Source: CAKUIA01 sp034180465 (lineage in GTDB: Bacteria > Verrucomicrobiota > Verrucomicrobiia > Opitutales > Intestinicryptomonadaceae). From it: a DNA stretch of 13,587 nucleotides. The notes beneath the pieces were generated by a model, which saw only the letters and a list, made by a program, of their open reading frames with translations, made no database searches and was not told the origin of the DNA. Location: the NCBI GenBank assembly GCA_034180465.1, contig JAXFOH010000138.1:1-13587 (forward strand), written 5' to 3'. A program made the translations under genes and the position numbers. Positions within the stretch are counted from its first letter, which is position 1, and the number at the start of each line of letters is the position of its first letter. Of this stretch, positions 1 to 7,780 are shown piece by piece.

Positions 1-570
1 CATATCCAATGCGTCGAACGAAAAATCAACAATAAAGCCGTCGAAAGCGTCGGGGAAATTTTTGTTTAAAACTTCGCACTCCGCTTCGGCGGCGTCGCAA
101 TAAATTTCGCTAAAACCTCCGCCTTGCACGGGCGACAAATAAAGTTTTTTCCAGCATTTGTTTTCGTACAAAAATCTGTCGAAGGGACGCGAATCGAGCA
201 ACTCGTTTGAGAACACAAAAATATTTTCGCCCGAAATTTCAAGCTCGCTGCCCAGCCTAAGCGACTCGGAATTTTCGAAAAGCTCTCTATTCGGTTCTGC
301 CCCAATTTCTATTATTTTTTCGGGAATTTTGCCCAAAATGCTTTTGGCGGCATCTAGCAAAAGTTCGGCAAACATTGCGCCCTTTAGGTTCGAGCTTGTG
401 TAAAAGTCGCCCTTGGTGCCGGTGCGTATTCTCTGCGCCCTGTAATACGAATATTCGTACTCAAAAAGGCACTTTTTTACAAATTCCGAAAGCGGGATAA
501 GCCCACTGTGAGCCGCAGCATATCCGCCGATTTTTCCGAGTATAAACTTTGTAATTTCTTCGTCGTTCAT
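1..570 (-). CDS. MidA-like SAM-dependent methyltransferase (DUF185/COG1565 family), C-terminal part missing
   Basis: The gene enters from the right at ATG 570-568 and stays open for 190 codons to the left edge, so only its N-terminal portion is seen. The family (bacterial MidA, mitochondrial NDUFAF7) holds SAM-dependent methyltransferases; NDUFAF7 methylates an arginine of respiratory complex I, and the bacterial substrate is not settled. Visible family marks are GDFYTSS at residues 54-60 (family GDFxTSPEIS), EIG at 88-90 (the SAM-binding strand) and NELLD at 122-126 (family NEhhDAhPV). Only about 31 residues separate EIG from NELLD, far fewer than I recall for typical members, and the Gly-rich turn after EIG is degraded (AEPNR), so catalysis is uncertain. 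It follows recF with one base between stop and start, so the two are surely co-transcribed. No Shine-Dalgarno is present. Confidence 0.72.
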   Translation of the reverse strand, partial: MNDEEITKFILGKIGGYAAAHSGLIPLSEFVKKCLFEYEYSYYRAQRIRTGTKGDFYTSSNLKGAMFAELLLDAAKSILGKIPEKIIEIGAEPNRELFENSESLRLGSELEISGENIFVFSNELLDSRPFDRFLYENKCWKKLYLSPVQGGGFSEIYCDAAEAECEVLNKNFPDAFDGFIVDFSFDALDM

Positions 571-571
571 T

Positions 572-1639
572 TTAAAGAAAATATTTGCCGTTTTCGGCCC
601 TAATGTCGAACCAATCTCCGGCTGGCATATTCGAAGTTGAAGTTGCAATAACTTGAAAGGATTTGTCTATGCAATTCCAGAATGCCTCCTTGCGATAGTC
701 GTCTAGCTCGCCTAAAATGTCGTCGCAAAGCAAAACGGGGGCTTCATTTTTTCTTTCGTAAATGGAGCTAAGCTGGGCAAGCCTAAGCGAAAGCGCAACC
801 GAGCGCTGCTGCCCGTCGGAGGCGTATTTAATTGCGGCTTTGCCTGCAAGCAGGGGCAAAATGTCGTCTTTGTGCGGGCCTGTTTTTGTGCTGCCAATAA
901 GCTTTTCTGCCGCGCGCGAAAGCTTCAAACTTTCGGCATATTCGCTTGCGTCTTTTGCCGACGACGAACGCCTTAAAACAACCGCAAGTTTTTCGCCCGA
1001 TTTTTTTGCAAGCTCGCCGTAGTAGGCCGAGCTTTTTTCGCTAAGCTCTTTTAAATAAAATTCCCTCTTTTCGGTTATAAGGGAAAACGCCTGCGCCATT
1101 TGAATTTCGAAAGCCGAAAATTCGGCGTCGCTTGCGCCATCGCTTTTAAGCAGCATATTGCGGCTTGCAAGGGCCTTGTGGTAGTTCCTTAATGCCGCAA
1201 AATATTCTGCGTCTAGCGAAGATATGTATACATCTATAAACCTGCGCCTTAGGGCCGGGGCTGCCTTTACCAACTGCAGGTCGTAGCCGCCCATTGCAAT
1301 CACGGGGTATTTGCCTATAAAGTCGGCAAGGGTTGGGCACTTGTTGTCGTCTATTGCAACCGTATTTTTTTGCTGGGTTATGTTTATTAAAACGGTGCTT
1401 GCGCCCTCGGTTTTTTCGACGTCTATTAAAGCTTGCGCCGACTTTTGCCCGAAACGTATAAGGTCGTTTAGCGTGGCGGTTCTAAACGAGCGCATTGCCG
1501 CCAGCAGAGACAAAGCCTCTAGCATATTGCTTTTGCCCTGTGCGTTTATGCCGTATATGCGCACATGCTTTGCGCAAAGCGGCACATCGGCAAACTCTAC
1601 GTTTCTAAAATCTGAAAGCCTTATGTTTTTTATTATCAC
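572..1639 (-). CDS. recF: DNA replication and repair protein RecF
   Basis: RecF is an SMC-like ATPase that binds gapped DNA and, with RecO and RecR, loads RecA during single-strand gap repair. The 355-residue product is close to the usual length (E. coli 357). It carries the Walker A GINAQGKS at residues 30-37, the TGPHKDD block at 253-259, the ABC signature SDGQQRS at 274-280 and the Walker B VLLCDDILGELD at 302-313. I chose GTG 1639-1637 as start: it puts the conserved (M)IIKNIRLSDFRN at the N terminus and makes a classic GTGA overlap with the stop of the upstream HAD gene. The open frame continues to a GTG at 1681, which would add 14 unrelated residues. The gene is not next to dnaA/dnaN here; it sits between a HAD phosphatase and a MidA-like methyltransferase in one operon, so it is probably translationally coupled to the former. 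Confidence 0.95.
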   Translation of the reverse strand: MIIKNIRLSDFRNVEFADVPLCAKHVRIYGINAQGKSNMLEALSLLAAMRSFRTATLNDLIRFGQKSAQALIDVEKTEGASTVLINITQQKNTVAIDDNKCPTLADFIGKYPVIAMGGYDLQLVKAAPALRRRFIDVYISSLDAEYFAALRNYHKALASRNMLLKSDGASDAEFSAFEIQMAQAFSLITEKREFYLKELSEKSSAYYGELAKKSGEKLAVVLRRSSSAKDASEYAESLKLSRAAEKLIGSTKTGPHKDDILPLLAGKAAIKYASDGQQRSVALSLRLAQLSSIYERKNEAPVLLCDDILGELDDYRKEAFWNCIDKSFQVIATSTSNMPAGDWFDIRAENGKYFL

Positions 1640-2619
1640 TTTGCGTGCAAGTGTCGGGGAGCTTTGCCTACGCGTTCGCACACCGCGCGCGATTTGTCGG
1701 CGGCAATTCGTTTGCAGATTTTTTCGACGTGCATTTTAAGCCATATATATGTGGGGCTTTCGGGCGTGTATACGCAAGGACCGTAGGCGTCTATGCGGCC
1801 GTTTTCCAAAAGCATATCGTTTTGCTCGAACTCGGCTTGGCATTTTGGCGAATATACGGCGTAGGCCTTTCCTCCGTTGTTCTTTACAACCGAAAATACG
1901 GGAATATCGCTCGGTCCATCGGCAATATATATCATATTTTTTATTGGAACGCGCCTGTCTTCTTCGGCAACTTTTGCGTTTACGTCTATTTCGGGATTCT
2001 TGTTTGTGCCCTTGTTTATCTCGAAAATAAAGCGTGTTTTAATTGTATTGTCCACCATAGAGCCTATCTGGTTTATCTGTGTAGACAGGCACGAAAAGTC
2101 GAATTCTCTTTGCTGCAAAAAATACGGCGGCATAGGCTCTTCTATAAACTCGCAGCCGAAAATTCCGTCGCAAAAAGGCGCAATGGCACTGCCCTTTATC
2201 ATTTCGGCCAAACCCGTGCTTACAATGTAGTGCTCTAGCTTTATATCCAGCTTGGCGTATTCGGGATTTTCCGAAACCTGCTTTTTTAAATTGTCGAAAA
2301 ATTCGGGCAAACCTTCGCAAAACTTAAGGCGCGCACCCAATTCGCGCAGCTTTGCGTTTGAAAGCCCGCACATTGGCCCGTTCTTTACATAGCTTAAAAT
2401 GTGGTTTAAATATACGGTTTCTGCACTAACCCTTATGCCCTTTTTTGCATATATTGCCGGCAGCGAATTTACCTCTTTCCAAAAATCCACGGGGTCTATG
2501 TTGTATTCTTCAAACAACGGCGTTTGCATATAGCCGTCTATCAAAGTTTTGTCGAAATCCCAAACGCAGGCTATAACCGGCGGATTTCTTATTGCCCCTT
2601 CTGTTAAGTCTTGATTCAT
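1636..2619 (-). CDS. HAD-superfamily phosphatase (phosphoserine-phosphatase-like)
   Basis: A 327-residue cytoplasmic HAD hydrolase. The catalytic motif I is DFDKT at residues 21-25 (nucleophile D21, acid/base D23). Motif II is STG at 134-136, a motif III lysine is probably K194 or K203, and motif IV is ADGPSDIP at 233-240 (D234 and D238 for Mg2+). The insert between motifs I and II (about residues 28-130) is the helical cap typical of subclass I. The protein is longer than SerB-type phosphatases and has an extra C-terminal stretch, so the substrate cannot be named. I recall similar uncharacterised proteins in Verrucomicrobiota. ATG 2619-2617 was chosen because the frame upstream of it is AT-rich noncoding sequence. 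It is the first gene of the minus-strand operon, diverges from prfA across a 57-base gap, and its stop overlaps the recF start by 4 bases. Confidence 0.85.
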   Translation of the reverse strand: MNQDLTEGAIRNPPVIACVWDFDKTLIDGYMQTPLFEEYNIDPVDFWKEVNSLPAIYAKKGIRVSAETVYLNHILSYVKNGPMCGLSNAKLRELGARLKFCEGLPEFFDNLKKQVSENPEYAKLDIKLEHYIVSTGLAEMIKGSAIAPFCDGIFGCEFIEEPMPPYFLQQREFDFSCLSTQINQIGSMVDNTIKTRFIFEINKGTNKNPEIDVNAKVAEEDRRVPIKNMIYIADGPSDIPVFSVVKNNGGKAYAVYSPKCQAEFEQNDMLLENGRIDAYGPCVYTPESPTYIWLKMHVEKICKRIAADKSRAVCERVGKAPRHLHAK

Positions 2620-2627
2620 CGCTAAAA

Positions 2628-2633
2628 ATTCTA
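2628..2633 (-). promoter_or_regulatory. Candidate -10 element for the HAD-recF operon
   Basis: On the minus strand TAGAAT (5/6 match to TATAAT) lies only 8 bases before the ATG of the HAD gene, which would place the transcript start about at the start codon. The region 17 bases further upstream (AT-rich) has no convincing -35. The 57-base gap must hold the promoters for both divergent operons; I could not fix the prfA promoter with confidence. Confidence 0.3.
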
Positions 2634-2676
2634 TTACCTGTAAGTGATAGTAAAATAATTTAGATATTTGGAAAAA

Positions 2677-3765
2677 ATGCAAGGAATACCTTCTATAGAC
2701 CCATTTCTTAAAAGACTTGCCCAGCTAGACGAAAAAATGGCGGCTCCCGATTTTTATAACGACCAAAGAGCAGCCAGCGCAATCTCGCGCGAACACAAGC
2801 AGCTAAGCGAGCTTAAAGACACATTCCAAACCTATCAAGACGCGAAAAAACAAATAGAAGAAAACAAGGCCATTATTGCCGACCCTTCGAGCGATGCCGA
2901 TTTAAAAGAACTAGCGCAGGAAGACTTAAAAGACCTTGAGCAAAAACTGCCGCAGCTGGAAAAGTCGGTTTTGGTCTTAATGCTGCCCCCCGACGAAACC
3001 GATTCCAGAAATACCGTTGTTGAAATCAGGGCGGGCACCGGCGGCGACGAAGCCTCGCTTTTTGCGGCGGATCTCTACAGAATGTATACCCGCTTTGCCG
3101 ACAGCAAAGGCTGGAAGATAGAGCAACTTAGCTCTAGCGAATCGGAGGCGGGCGGCTTTAAGGAAATATGCTTTTTAATGAGCGGCGACTCGGTTTACCG
3201 CTACATGAAATACGAAAGCGGCACGCACAGGGTTCAGCGCGTTCCCGCAACCGAAGCCAACGGCAGAGTCCACACATCGGCGGCAACCGTTGCGGTTTTG
3301 CCCGAAGCCGAAGAAGTGGATATTCACATAGACCCGCAGGACATAGAAATTTCCATTGCAAGGGCAAGCGGCCCCGGAGGTCAAGGCGTAAATACTACCG
3401 ACTCGGCCGTTCAAATTTTACACAAGCCCACGGGTATGATTGTTAAATGCGCCGACGAAAGGTCGCAATTAAAAAACAAGACCAAGGCTTTAAAAGTGTT
3501 AAGGTCGCGCCTGTTGGAAATGAAACAACGCGAAGAAGCCGAAAAATATGCCAAAAACCGCAGGGAACAAATTGGCAGCGGCGACCGTTCGGAACGAATC
3601 AGAACATATAACTTTCCGCAAAGCCGTTTAACGGACCACAGAATTGGCCTTACGGTGCATTCTTTAGCCCAGGTTATGGACGGCGATATTGGCGACATAA
3701 TAAAGGCGCTGGAAGAGGCCGACTATTCCAATCGAATTAAGTCTCTCATGGAGGAAAACGCCTAA
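2677..3765 (+). CDS. prfA: Peptide chain release factor 1 (RF1)
   Basis: RF1 recognises UAA and UAG in the ribosomal A site and triggers hydrolysis of peptidyl-tRNA. The 362-residue product has the codon-recognition tripeptide PAT at residues 190-192 (RF1 type; RF2 would have SPF) and the catalytic GGQ at 234-236 inside GPGGQGVN, followed by the lysine/arginine-rich domain 3 and the helical C terminus. The N-terminal domain 1 (about 1-100) is helical and charged. ATG 2677 is used as start, since it aligns with the family N terminus; a TTG nine bases earlier would add three residues. The start is preceded by an A-rich GGAAAAA rather than a true Shine-Dalgarno. prmC, which methylates Q236, follows directly, the common arrangement in bacteria. 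Confidence 0.97.
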   Translation: MQGIPSIDPFLKRLAQLDEKMAAPDFYNDQRAASAISREHKQLSELKDTFQTYQDAKKQIEENKAIIADPSSDADLKELAQEDLKDLEQKLPQLEKSVLVLMLPPDETDSRNTVVEIRAGTGGDEASLFAADLYRMYTRFADSKGWKIEQLSSSESEAGGFKEICFLMSGDSVYRYMKYESGTHRVQRVPATEANGRVHTSAATVAVLPEAEEVDIHIDPQDIEISIARASGPGGQGVNTTDSAVQILHKPTGMIVKCADERSQLKNKTKALKVLRSRLLEMKQREEAEKYAKNRREQIGSGDRSERIRTYNFPQSRLTDHRIGLTVHSLAQVMDGDIGDIIKALEEADYSNRIKSLMEENA

Positions 3766-3768
3766 CAA

Positions 3769-4620
3769 ATGGCGCTTTCGGTTATAGAGGTTTTGAAGAA
3801 AACCGAAGAGTTTTTTCTTCAAAAGAACATTCCAAACGCCAAGCTAGACGCCCAGTTGCTGCTGGCAAAAGCGATGAACAAAAGGCGGCTGGAACTTTTT
3901 CTGCTGTTCGACAAACCCATGCAGCAAAACGAGCTTGATTTGTATAGGGCTTTTGTAAGGCGAAGAGCTAAGCGGGAGCCCCTGCAGTATATTGTTGGCG
4001 AATGCGAGTTTTATAACGCCGTTTTAAAATGCGATAGCCGCGCCCTTATACCGAGAAGCGAAACCGAAGAACTTTGCGCGCTTGTTTGCGAAAAATATTT
4101 TGCCGATAAAAAAGACTGCCATTTAAAAATTCTGGATATGGGAACGGGAAGCGGCGCGATTGCCGTTGCCCTTGCAAAGAATTTTAAAAATGCAAAAGTT
4201 TTTGCCTGCGACATTAGCGAAAACGCGCTTTCGCTTGCGGCAGAAAACGCAAATCTAAACAGCGTAAATATAGAATTCATAAAATCAAACTGGTTCGAAA
4301 ACATAAGCGGCAAATTCGACATAATAATTTCGAACCCGCCATACCTTACAAAAGAAGAGGTTGAAACAGCCCAAAGCGAAGTGAAAGACTTTGAGCCCTA
4401 CAACGCCCTGTTTAGCGAAAACAACGGCTTTGCCGATTTGCAAAAAATTATAGAAAACGCAAAAAACCGCCTAAACGAAAACGGTTTTTTGTTTTTCGAA
4501 ACGGGAATTGCACACAAAGCCCCACTTGAACTGATTGCAAAAAAATGCGGCTTTTTGTGCGAAGCATTGCCCGATTTAAGCGGCAGACAACGCTACGGGA
4601 TTTTGCAAATTGCAAAATAA
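3769..4620 (+). CDS. prmC: Release factor glutamine methyltransferase (HemK family)
   Basis: PrmC uses S-adenosylmethionine to N5-methylate the glutamine of the GGQ motif of RF1 and RF2, raising termination efficiency. The 283-residue length fits the family. An N-terminal helical substrate-binding domain (about 1-75) is followed by LIPRSETEEL, the SAM loop DMGTGSG at 123-129, and the catalytic NPPY at 189-192, which holds the substrate glutamine amide. The start is three bases after the prfA stop; GGAGG at 3750-3754, inside prfA, is one of the few clear Shine-Dalgarno sequences in the window though 14 bases from the ATG. prfA and prmC form an operon. The gene ends 8 bases from the stop of the convergent porin remnant. 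Confidence 0.96.
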   Translation: MALSVIEVLKKTEEFFLQKNIPNAKLDAQLLLAKAMNKRRLELFLLFDKPMQQNELDLYRAFVRRRAKREPLQYIVGECEFYNAVLKCDSRALIPRSETEELCALVCEKYFADKKDCHLKILDMGTGSGAIAVALAKNFKNAKVFACDISENALSLAAENANLNSVNIEFIKSNWFENISGKFDIIISNPPYLTKEEVETAQSEVKDFEPYNALFSENNGFADLQKIIENAKNRLNENGFLFFETGIAHKAPLELIAKKCGFLCEALPDLSGRQRYGILQIAK

Positions 4621-4628
4621 ATTAAATC

Positions 4629-5208
4629 TTAAAAAGAAACTACAAGCTGACCGCCAACAACAAGGGCATTGTCTATATTTTTATCGCCGTTGGGGGTTAT
4701 AACATATTGCAAGTCGGACTGAATTGAAATGTTTTTGTTTAGCTGAATTACATAGGTTAGCTCTACAATATTTTCGCACGAAGCCCTTTCACCCGAAGCA
4801 GTTTTGTAGTTTTCGCTAAACAAACCGCCCGTCCACGAAAAGAAAAGTGCATCGTTGGGTCTAGTGGGGGTAAATCCCTTAAAGCGCACGCACGCATACG
4901 CCATATAGCTTACCGCGTTTACGCTTTCCAGCGGCGCATATTGCAATCCCGCCCAAAGCGAAATGCTTTTATTGTCTGAACTTTGCCAAATAGTTTGCTG
5001 GCATTGCAGGTAAAGCCCGTAGGTATTTTCGCGCGTGCTATTGCCTATGCCGCCAACATTGTAGCCGCTGTAAAACCAGCCGCCAACCTGATATTGCCCT
5101 TTAAGGGCAGTGCCGCTTTCGGCATAAAACGCGGGCGACCACTGCGCCTGAAACATACAAGCCGCTAAGCGAAAGCAGAAAAATAAGGATGGCTTTAACA
5201 GATTTCAT
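4629..5208 (-). pseudogene. Truncated carbohydrate-selective porin OprB-like gene, signal peptide out of frame
   Basis: An open frame from ATG 5156 to the stop at 4629 encodes 175 residues that match the C-terminal part of OprB sugar porins: alternating beta-strand residues, the GFTPTRPNDAL turn near the middle, the LQYVITPNG block and a terminal Phe, as expected for an outer-membrane barrel. OprB proteins are usually above 400 residues, so more than half the barrel is absent. A second ATG at 5208-5206 opens a good signal peptide (MKSVKAILIFLLSLSG) but in another reading frame; the barrel frame meets a TGA that overlaps this ATG. A single-base deletion would join the two frames near 5160-5180, but the N-terminal strands would still be missing. 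I infer a deletion plus frameshift in a former sugar-uptake porin. An alternative is a living short protein starting at 5156 with no signal peptide, which seems unlikely for a barrel. Confidence 0.7.
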
Positions 5209-5230
5209 AATGGCTATTTTAGGTTATCTA

Positions 5231-5279
5231 CAAAAAACTGATTCGGCAAAATTCGCCACTTTATGGAATCAGCTTTTTG
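5231..5279. repeat. Imperfect inverted repeat with 14-base arms
   Basis: The left arm at 5231-5244 (CAAAAAACTGATTC) and right arm at 5266-5279 (GAATCAGCTTTTTG) pair at 13 of 14 positions. The 21-base loop contains a smaller GGC/GCC palindrome at 5245-5257. The element lies 5' of the porin remnant and downstream of the secreted-protein gene. T-runs end the hairpin on both strands, so it could be a second terminator for the secreted-protein gene; an operator or a mobile-element footprint is also possible. Confidence 0.5.
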
Positions 5280-5289
5280 CAAACTAATT

Positions 5290-5330
5290 AAAAAAAAGGC
5301 GACCTTTTTAAGGCAGCCTTTTGTTTTATT
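5290..5330 (-). terminator. Rho-independent terminator, probably bidirectional
   Basis: AAAAGGC at 5294-5300 pairs with GCCTTTT at 5316-5322. On the minus strand the stem is followed by a seven-T run, just 26 bases after the stop of the secreted-protein gene. The plus strand also has a T-rich tail, TTGTTTTATT. Confidence 0.7.
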
Positions 5331-5347
5331 GAAATCTGTTTTGCCGG

Positions 5348-6367
5348 TTAGAGCGATTCGCCCGTAACGGGGTCAACCTGAGAATTGTCGGGCAATGTGC
5401 TTGAGCTGCTGTCAGAAGCCGAGTCTACATTGCTGCTGTCGGCAGCATTTGTGCCCGAAGCGGGAACTTGTGCGGAAGCGGGAGCTCTGTCTTCCGCTAC
5501 GCTGGGGGCTGCGTTCGAACCTGCGACAGTTACTTCGGAAGCATTTGCTACATTGCCGTCGGTTGTTTTTGCGCTTTCGCTTACAACGTTGCCAGCGGGG
5601 TCTTTATCTACAACAGTCGTCGTGTTTGTGCCGTCGGGATTGTTAACAACTGTGGTTTGCGATGTGGAACCGTTGTTGTTTGTTGTTGTAACGCTTGCGT
5701 TCACCAAAGCGATTTCGGTTGTTGGAGCCGAAGAGGAAGTGTCTTTTACCTGCTTGCCTGCAACTGTGCCCGAAACTGTTGTAACGTTGCCGTTGTTTGC
5801 AACAGTTGCGTCAACTGCAGCATTGTTTATTGTGCCTTGAACTTGCTGGGAACCGTCTGCATTGTTTCTTACAGAAACTTTGCCCGAAACAATCTGCTTG
5901 CCCGCGTTCGATGCTTTGATGTCTACAACGGGGTTGTCGGGCTTGCTTGTGTCTACGTTAAAATCCAACGAAAAGTCTGCAGCCGCGCTATTGTCTGCGC
6001 TGGCTATTGCCGATTTAAGTGAGCTTAATACGTTTGCAACAGCACTTGCCGCAACATTGCTATTTTTAAGCGAAGCTTTTACAGCGTGTTCGATGTCAGA
6101 CATGTTGTCGGCAATTGTCGAAGAAGTGCCCGCCAAGGGAAAGAATTTTACGCCGAGCTTTACGCCTGTGGCTGTCGAGAATACTTTAACGGCAATCTTG
6201 CCTTTTTTAGTATTGTAAACATATTCGCCGTTTTCGGTTTTAACCAATTCTCCGTTTGCGGCTTCTGTCGCCTGCTGGGGTGCCACAGGAGCCGACTGTG
6301 CTGCAAACACAAATCCCGAAAGGGATATTAACGAAAGTAATGCGATTGTGTACTTTTTGCTTTTCAT
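5348..6367 (-). CDS. Secreted Ser/Thr/Asn/Ala-rich low-complexity protein, function unknown
   Basis: I do not recognise this 339-residue protein. ATG 6367-6365 starts a clear Sec signal peptide (Lys-rich start, hydrophobic core, likely cleavage after FVFA at 19-22), so the mature form is exported. Residues 36-80 look like a small folded domain rich in Lys, Val and Gly; 85-130 is Ala/Ser-rich and probably helical; 132-285 is Thr/Val/Asn-rich and probably beta, with a repeated TTVV unit at 238-249 and 250-261 and AGKQ at 156-159 and 203-206; 286-339 is an acidic, Ser/Ala/Pro-rich disordered tail. There is no Cys and no Trp in the whole protein. Such composition is typical of surface or periplasmic proteins. 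It is followed by a strong terminator, has 129 bases of non-coding sequence upstream, and appears monocistronic. No Shine-Dalgarno; an eight-A run precedes the ATG. Confidence 0.8.
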   Translation of the reverse strand: MKSKKYTIALLSLISLSGFVFAAQSAPVAPQQATEAANGELVKTENGEYVYNTKKGKIAVKVFSTATGVKLGVKFFPLAGTSSTIADNMSDIEHAVKASLKNSNVAASAVANVLSSLKSAIASADNSAAADFSLDFNVDTSKPDNPVVDIKASNAGKQIVSGKVSVRNNADGSQQVQGTINNAAVDATVANNGNVTTVSGTVAGKQVKDTSSSAPTTEIALVNASVTTTNNNGSTSQTTVVNNPDGTNTTTVVDKDPAGNVVSESAKTTDGNVANASEVTVAGSNAAPSVAEDRAPASAQVPASGTNAADSSNVDSASDSSSSTLPDNSQVDPVTGESL

Positions 6368-6496
6368 TTTTTTTGAGGGTTTAATTTTTATGTTTAAATT
6401 GTAAAATAAATAGTCCAATATCCTTTGTACGTCACTTTATATTGAACGCATAATAGTGTTTTGCAAGTCTTTTTTGGCACTTTTTTTTGGAGACAA

Positions 6497-7765
6497 CTAA
6501 ATATCGTTAAAACGGCATACTTTTGCGCCCAGTTGCGCCAATTTTTTGTCGATGCTGTCGTAACCGCGATCGAGATGGTATATTCGGTGTATAACTGTTT
6601 CGCCCTCGGCGCACAATGCCGCAATAAGCAAAGCGGCACTCGCCCTTAAGTCGGAAGCCATAACATCGGCACCCGAAAGGCGACTGGGACCATGCACTAT
6701 CGCGCTTGCGCCCTCGCGTGCAATGTCGGCCCCCATTCTGAGAAGCTCGGCTACATGCATAAACCTTTCGGGATAAATTTTTTCGGTAATTATGCTATTG
6801 CCGCTTATCTGGGTGCATAGCGCGCAAATTTGAGCCTGCAAGTCGGTCGGAAAGCCGGGATACGGCATTGTTACCGCGCTTATGGGTTTTAAATCTGCAT
6901 CGGTGGCGTCTATATGCAAGTCGTTTTTGCGCCATTCAAACTTTGCATTGCATGGATCCAAAAGGTCTAGCAGTGCGCTTAAATGCTCTTTTACAACGCC
7001 TTTAACTACAACCTTGCCCTTTGTGGCAAGCGTTGCAATTATCCAAGTACCCGCCTCTATTCTGTCGGCAATTACGGTGTGCTCGGTGCCGCACAGGCGC
7101 GGGACACCAGTTATTTTAAGCGTTGGGCTACCTATGCCATCTATAATTGCGCCCATACTTTGCAGCATATTGCATAAATCGGCAATTTCGGGCTCGCAAG
7201 CCGCGCTTTCTATGACGGTTTCGCCCGGGGCGCAAACGGCAGCCATAATCATATTTGCAGTGCCTGTTACCGTGCTGCCAAACCTGCCGCCCAAAAACAC
7301 GGTATTGCCGCGCATTTTTGCGGCGTCTACATTAACATAGCCAGATTCTATAGAAACTTTGCATCGCAAAGCCTTAAGCCCTTTTATGTGCAAATCTATG
7401 GGGCGCGCTCCTATAACGCAACCGCCAGGCATAGAAACCTTTGCCGCGCGCTTTCTTGCAACCAACGGGCCCAAAAGGCAAATGGAAGCCCTCATTTTCC
7501 TTACCAAATCGTAAGGAGCAACGTTCGAAATTTCGGAAGCCTGAATTTCCCATACGCCATTTTCGGGATTGGATATTTTTGCGCCCAACGCCCCTATAAT
7601 TTGCGCCATATAGCGAACGTCGCTTAAATCGGGCACGTTTCTAAACACGCACTTTTCGGGCGTCATAAGGGCGGCAACAAAAAGGGGCAAACAAGCGTTC
7701 TTAGAACCCGACACTTGCACTTGCCCCCTTAAAGATGCGCCCCCTTCTATGCGGAGAGCTTCCAT
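6497..7765 (-). CDS. murA: UDP-N-acetylglucosamine 1-carboxyvinyltransferase
   Basis: MurA transfers enolpyruvate from phosphoenolpyruvate to UDP-GlcNAc, the first committed step of peptidoglycan synthesis, in the cytoplasm. The 422-residue length fits (E. coli 419). Family marks are GSKNA with K22, the active-site loop PGGCVIGARPIDLH with the catalytic cysteine at C116, and DLRASAALL near the C terminus holding the PEP-binding arginine. Keeping Cys rather than Asp in the loop predicts sensitivity to fosfomycin at the target level. The ATG has no Shine-Dalgarno (AGTTTTTAAG precedes it) and lies 15 bases after the stop of an upstream unrecognised gene, so the two are probably co-transcribed. 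No convincing terminator follows; runs of A and T lie between 6460 and 6496. Confidence 0.97.
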   Translation of the reverse strand: MEALRIEGGASLRGQVQVSGSKNACLPLFVAALMTPEKCVFRNVPDLSDVRYMAQIIGALGAKISNPENGVWEIQASEISNVAPYDLVRKMRASICLLGPLVARKRAAKVSMPGGCVIGARPIDLHIKGLKALRCKVSIESGYVNVDAAKMRGNTVFLGGRFGSTVTGTANMIMAAVCAPGETVIESAACEPEIADLCNMLQSMGAIIDGIGSPTLKITGVPRLCGTEHTVIADRIEAGTWIIATLATKGKVVVKGVVKEHLSALLDLLDPCNAKFEWRKNDLHIDATDADLKPISAVTMPYPGFPTDLQAQICALCTQISGNSIITEKIYPERFMHVAELLRMGADIAREGASAIVHGPSRLSGADVMASDLRASAALLIAALCAEGETVIHRIYHLDRGYDSIDKKLAQLGAKVCRFNDI

Positions 7766-7780
7766 CTTAAAAACTGCGCC

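Noticed and set aside
1640..1681. Longer recF with a GTG start at 1681
   Set aside because: The 14 added residues are not RecF-like and overlap the HAD coding end by more than 40 bases; the GTG at 1639 gives the conserved N terminus and a 4-base overlap.
2668..2676. TTG start for prfA
   Set aside because: It adds three residues only; the ATG at 2677 agrees better with the family and is the stronger start codon.
5385..6331. Several long plus-strand frames opposite the secreted protein
   Set aside because: They are mirror frames of a low-complexity Ala/Thr/Asn-rich gene, whose codons rarely give stops on the opposite strand; their Val/Leu/Cys-rich products have no start signal.
7400..7430. 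Fosfomycin-resistant MurA
   Set aside because: The active-site loop keeps the cysteine (C116); resistance by target change would need Asp there.
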